Assembly: GCF_016807185.1 (NCBI RefSeq)
Contig: NZ_JAEVYN010000007.1
Location: forward strand, 52,029 to 116,028
From: Leptolyngbya sp. Cla-17
GTDB taxonomy: Bacteria > Cyanobacteriota > Cyanobacteriia > Leptolyngbyales > Leptolyngbyaceae
DNA: 64,000 nucleotides
Direction: 5' to 3'
This document shows positions 61,985 through 64,000 of this stretch, piece by piece. A program made the position numbers and the translations under genes. Below the pieces are notes generated by a model, which saw only the letters and a list, made by a program, of their open reading frames with translations, ran no database searches and was not told the DNA's origin. Numbering within the stretch: position 1 is the first letter of the stretch; the number at the start of each line of letters is the position of its first letter.

Positions 61985-63265
61985 TTACATCAAGCGATGA
62001 ATTCTTTGCCGAATCACAGTTGCCTCAGCGATATTTCCTTGCTGCTCTTTCAGTAAAGCCAAGTGCAGCAAAGCTTCAACGCATTCGGGCTTCAGGTAAA
62101 TTGCCTTCTGAAAACATTGTTCAGCTTGTTCCTCATGCCCCATTGCCTGACGGGCTTGACCCAGCAAGGTATAACCCTCGGCGCTAGTACGGTTCTCGTT
62201 GAGGTATGCCTGACAAGACTGGATCGCTTCTTGCAAATGACCTTGGTTTGCTAATGTTCTGGCTGTACTCAGCACATCTTGTTTGGGAAAGTCGGTGGGT
62301 TGCTTGTCGTTTCTGGAGGTCTGGTTTGATGGCGATGTCTGGCTTTTACAGGTGGCAGGTAGGTTCGGGCGATCGCTCAATTTATGAGGTTGGAAAGCAG
62401 TTTTTGGGGATGATTTAGCTTGCGAAGATACAGGACGGTTAGCCATCGGAGCGCGAGGAGAACCCTCGGCTTTGCGATAAGCAAAGGCAAACGGATGGCG
62501 AACAGACGTAAACTGCAAAGAAGAAAGCAACGCTGCTTCAGCATGTCCCACGAATAGCAATCCCTTTGGGGCAAGGAGTTGAGTTAAGGCTTGAATAGCT
62601 TTTTCTCTAGCAATATTGTCAAAATAAATTAAAAGATTGCGGCAGAAAATGATGTCGTAGGGTTGTTTGCCTACTAAAAATGTTGGATCAACTAAATTGC
62701 CCTGGGCGAAGCGAACGGTGGAATGAATTGACTGACAAAGATGGTATCTCTCTGTAGTGTGCTCAAAATAGCGTTGCTGAAAGGCTAGATCGGTGCCGCG
62801 CAGGGCATTTTTGTCATAGATTGCCCGTTGAGCAAACTGGAGCGACTGGCGGCTGATATCCACTGCATCAATTTGAAACTGCTGGGAAGACAGACCTAGC
62901 TCAATTAAAGCGATCGCCATCGAATAAGGCTCTTCTCCAGTTGAGCAAGGCACACTCAGGACTCTAAGAGATCTGCCAAGATTCACTCGTGACCATTCAT
63001 GCTCAACATACTTTCTCAGGAGTATGAAGGGTTCCCGATCGCGAAAAAACCAGGTTTCTGGAACAATGACCGCTTCAATCAGTTCGTCTAGCACTTGGCT
63101 AGAAGTCTGTAGCTGCTTGAGATAGACCGATAGATCGGTCAAATTTTGAGCCTGAAGGCGAGATTGCACAGCTCTAGCAAGTGCACCTGCCCCTAGTAAC
63201 GGCGCATCTAACCCTGTTTTCTGCCTTAGCAGTGCTTCAATTGCCAGGTATGTCATGAGTTGCAA
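61985..63265 (-). CDS. cheR: CheR methyltransferase with TPR tail
   Basis: The product is 426 residues. The S-adenosylmethionine-dependent CheR domain (about 1-265) contains VPCSTGEEPYSMAIAL, IIFCRNLLIYFD and GLLFVGHAE. It methylates glutamates of chemoreceptors. A Pro/Ser-rich linker and about three TPR units follow (LQEAIQSCQAYL ... AEGYTLLGQARQAMG ... ECVEALLHLALLKEQQG), an arrangement seen in WspC-like and cyanobacterial CheR proteins. The start overlaps the end of cheW by 29 bp (an ATG 9 bp later is possible). Confidence 0.9.
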   Translation of the reverse strand: MQLMTYLAIEALLRQKTGLDAPLLGAGALARAVQSRLQAQNLTDLSVYLKQLQTSSQVLDELIEAVIVPETWFFRDREPFILLRKYVEHEWSRVNLGRSLRVLSVPCSTGEEPYSMAIALIELGLSSQQFQIDAVDISRQSLQFAQRAIYDKNALRGTDLAFQQRYFEHTTERYHLCQSIHSTVRFAQGNLVDPTFLVGKQPYDIIFCRNLLIYFDNIAREKAIQALTQLLAPKGLLFVGHAEAALLSSLQFTSVRHPFAFAYRKAEGSPRAPMANRPVSSQAKSSPKTAFQPHKLSDRPNLPATCKSQTSPSNQTSRNDKQPTDFPKQDVLSTARTLANQGHLQEAIQSCQAYLNENRTSAEGYTLLGQARQAMGHEEQAEQCFQKAIYLKPECVEALLHLALLKEQQGNIAEATVIRQRIHRLM

Positions 63266-63785
63266 AGAGAGTCGATCGCTCTGCCTCTGGTAATAAATAC
63301 TCGATCCTGACGCACTGGATCATGCCTTGTGCATCCATAATCATTTTTCCCAGATAAGGGGCTGTTTTGACAGAAACGCCTGCGTCAACGAATTCTGCTT
63401 CTGGTTTATTCAAGGTTTCGACCACTTGCTCTGCCATTAACCCCAAAATAGATACCGGCTGTTTTGAGGTCACTTCAGCCCGATTTTGGCTTTCCAGTAG
63501 AAGATTTGTGGCTGCTGTCTCTGCGGTTGCTTTTTCTGGAGTTAGGGTGTGGAAATAATTAACCAGGATAATCCGGGTGCTGAGGTGGGTATGGCAGGGT
63601 CTTCCCTGAATTAACTGACACAGATCAAGGATCGGTACAATTTGTCCCCGATAGTTGAATACACCAGAAATATAGTCAGGAGCATGGGGGAGTTTCTTAA
63701 TCTCAACCAGGGGCACAATTTCTACAATCTGTTTGCTCTCCAGAGCATATCGTTCATTTTCTAAGCAGAAGAGCAGCATTAACAT
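63237..63785 (-). CDS. cheW: CheW-like scaffold protein
   Basis: This 182-residue CheW domain has MLMLLFCLENERYALESKQIVEIVPLVEI at the start, GVFNYRGQIVPILDLCQL (about 50-67) and ILGLMAEQVVETL. It links chemoreceptors to the CheA kinase. A lid loop of about 30 residues (TPEKATAETAATNLL) is inserted. ATG 63785 gives the standard CheW start; an upstream TTG frame extends into cheB and is rejected. Confidence 0.85.
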   Translation of the reverse strand: MLMLLFCLENERYALESKQIVEIVPLVEIKKLPHAPDYISGVFNYRGQIVPILDLCQLIQGRPCHTHLSTRIILVNYFHTLTPEKATAETAATNLLLESQNRAEVTSKQPVSILGLMAEQVVETLNKPEAEFVDAGVSVKTAPYLGKMIMDAQGMIQCVRIEYLLPEAERSTLFATHDIPGN

Positions 63786-63835
63786 AGGAGATTGGCGAGG
63801 TTTTAGAGGGGGGAATTCAAACTTAGCTCGATCTT

Positions 63836-64000
63836 TTATCTTGCCCGTTTGATACAAGTTGGGGCGATCGCTCCAACCGATAAAATGTCCACGGCTGCTC
63901 CCAACTCAGCAGCGACTTTCGGCATTCCGTAGACAATGGAGCTTGCCTGGTCTTGGGCGATCGTATGCCAACCAGCAGTGCGTAGTTTCGCTAATCCGGC
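63836..64000 (-). CDS. cheB: CheB methylesterase, C-terminal end
   Basis: The frame runs off the right edge. The visible C terminus, GLAKLRTAGWHTIAQDQASS then YGMPKVAAELGA and SVGAIAP, matches the end of CheB methylesterase domains (TIAQDEATSVVYGMPK). It removes methyl groups from receptors, opposing CheR. It lies 50 bp upstream of the cheW start on the same strand, forming cheB-cheW-cheR. Confidence 0.85.
   Translation of the reverse strand, partial: AGLAKLRTAGWHTIAQDQASSIVYGMPKVAAELGAAVDILSVGAIAPTCIKRAR

Noticed and set aside
1..64000. tRNA or rRNA genes
   Set aside because: No cloverleaf-like sequence or rRNA core motif was recognised by eye; a covariance-model scan would be decisive.

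Overview
The window is chromosome-like DNA from a cyanobacterium, probably filamentous and Leptolyngbya/Nostoc-like. The HIP1 octamer GCGATCGC recurs throughout. The gene families are typical of that group: AAA-like STAND ATPases with WD40 or TIR domains, an SLH-OprB porin, large hybrid histidine kinases, Uma2 proteins, and IS630, IS701 and IS5 transposons. No rRNA, tRNA or CRISPR array was seen. The region is very rich in mobile DNA and in broken genes.

Layout. 0-9.1 kb: a TIR-AAA STAND protein (5' end outside the window), a second STAND ATPase with 14 WD40 repeats whose 5' end is cut off by an IS630 element, and a HEAT-repeat protein. 9.6-13.3 kb: a cluster of small minus-strand genes separated by five clear attC-like sites and one degenerate one. 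This is an integron cassette array with no integrase in view (a CALIN), ended by a truncated IS1 and a second copy of the same IS630. 15.4-23.2 kb: a two-component system, divergent from a small secreted adaptor-like protein and an RND efflux pump, with an SDR/Crp gene pair lodged between kinase and regulator. 23.2-25.4 kb: nested IS630 copies, a decayed amidase and a palindromic element. 25.5-28.7 kb: SelO, a PptA-like tautomerase and an alpha/beta hydrolase.

28.8-44.1 kb looks like an integrated element. It has three damaged or unusual tyrosine recombinases at one end, a 1 kb gene-free stretch with switchable hairpins, and direct repeats. These are followed by a minus-strand operon of a P-loop ATPase, membrane and exported proteins, a cysteine-peptidase-like protein and an HTH protein, and then by a divergent set ending in Uma2 and a primase-like protein. 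I do not recognise the operon as a described system.

46-64 kb is a signalling region. It holds a porin, then two successive modules of hybrid kinase plus REC-kinase, each coupled by an ATGA overlap, then a REC-kinase and a cheB-cheW-cheR set on the minus strand. The second hybrid kinase is broken twice. A tract of seven perfect 10-bp repeats puts its ATP-binding domain out of frame, and an IS5-type insertion (target duplication AAT) detaches its C-terminal tail. Both lesions are formally reversible, so the locus looks like a phase-variable switch.
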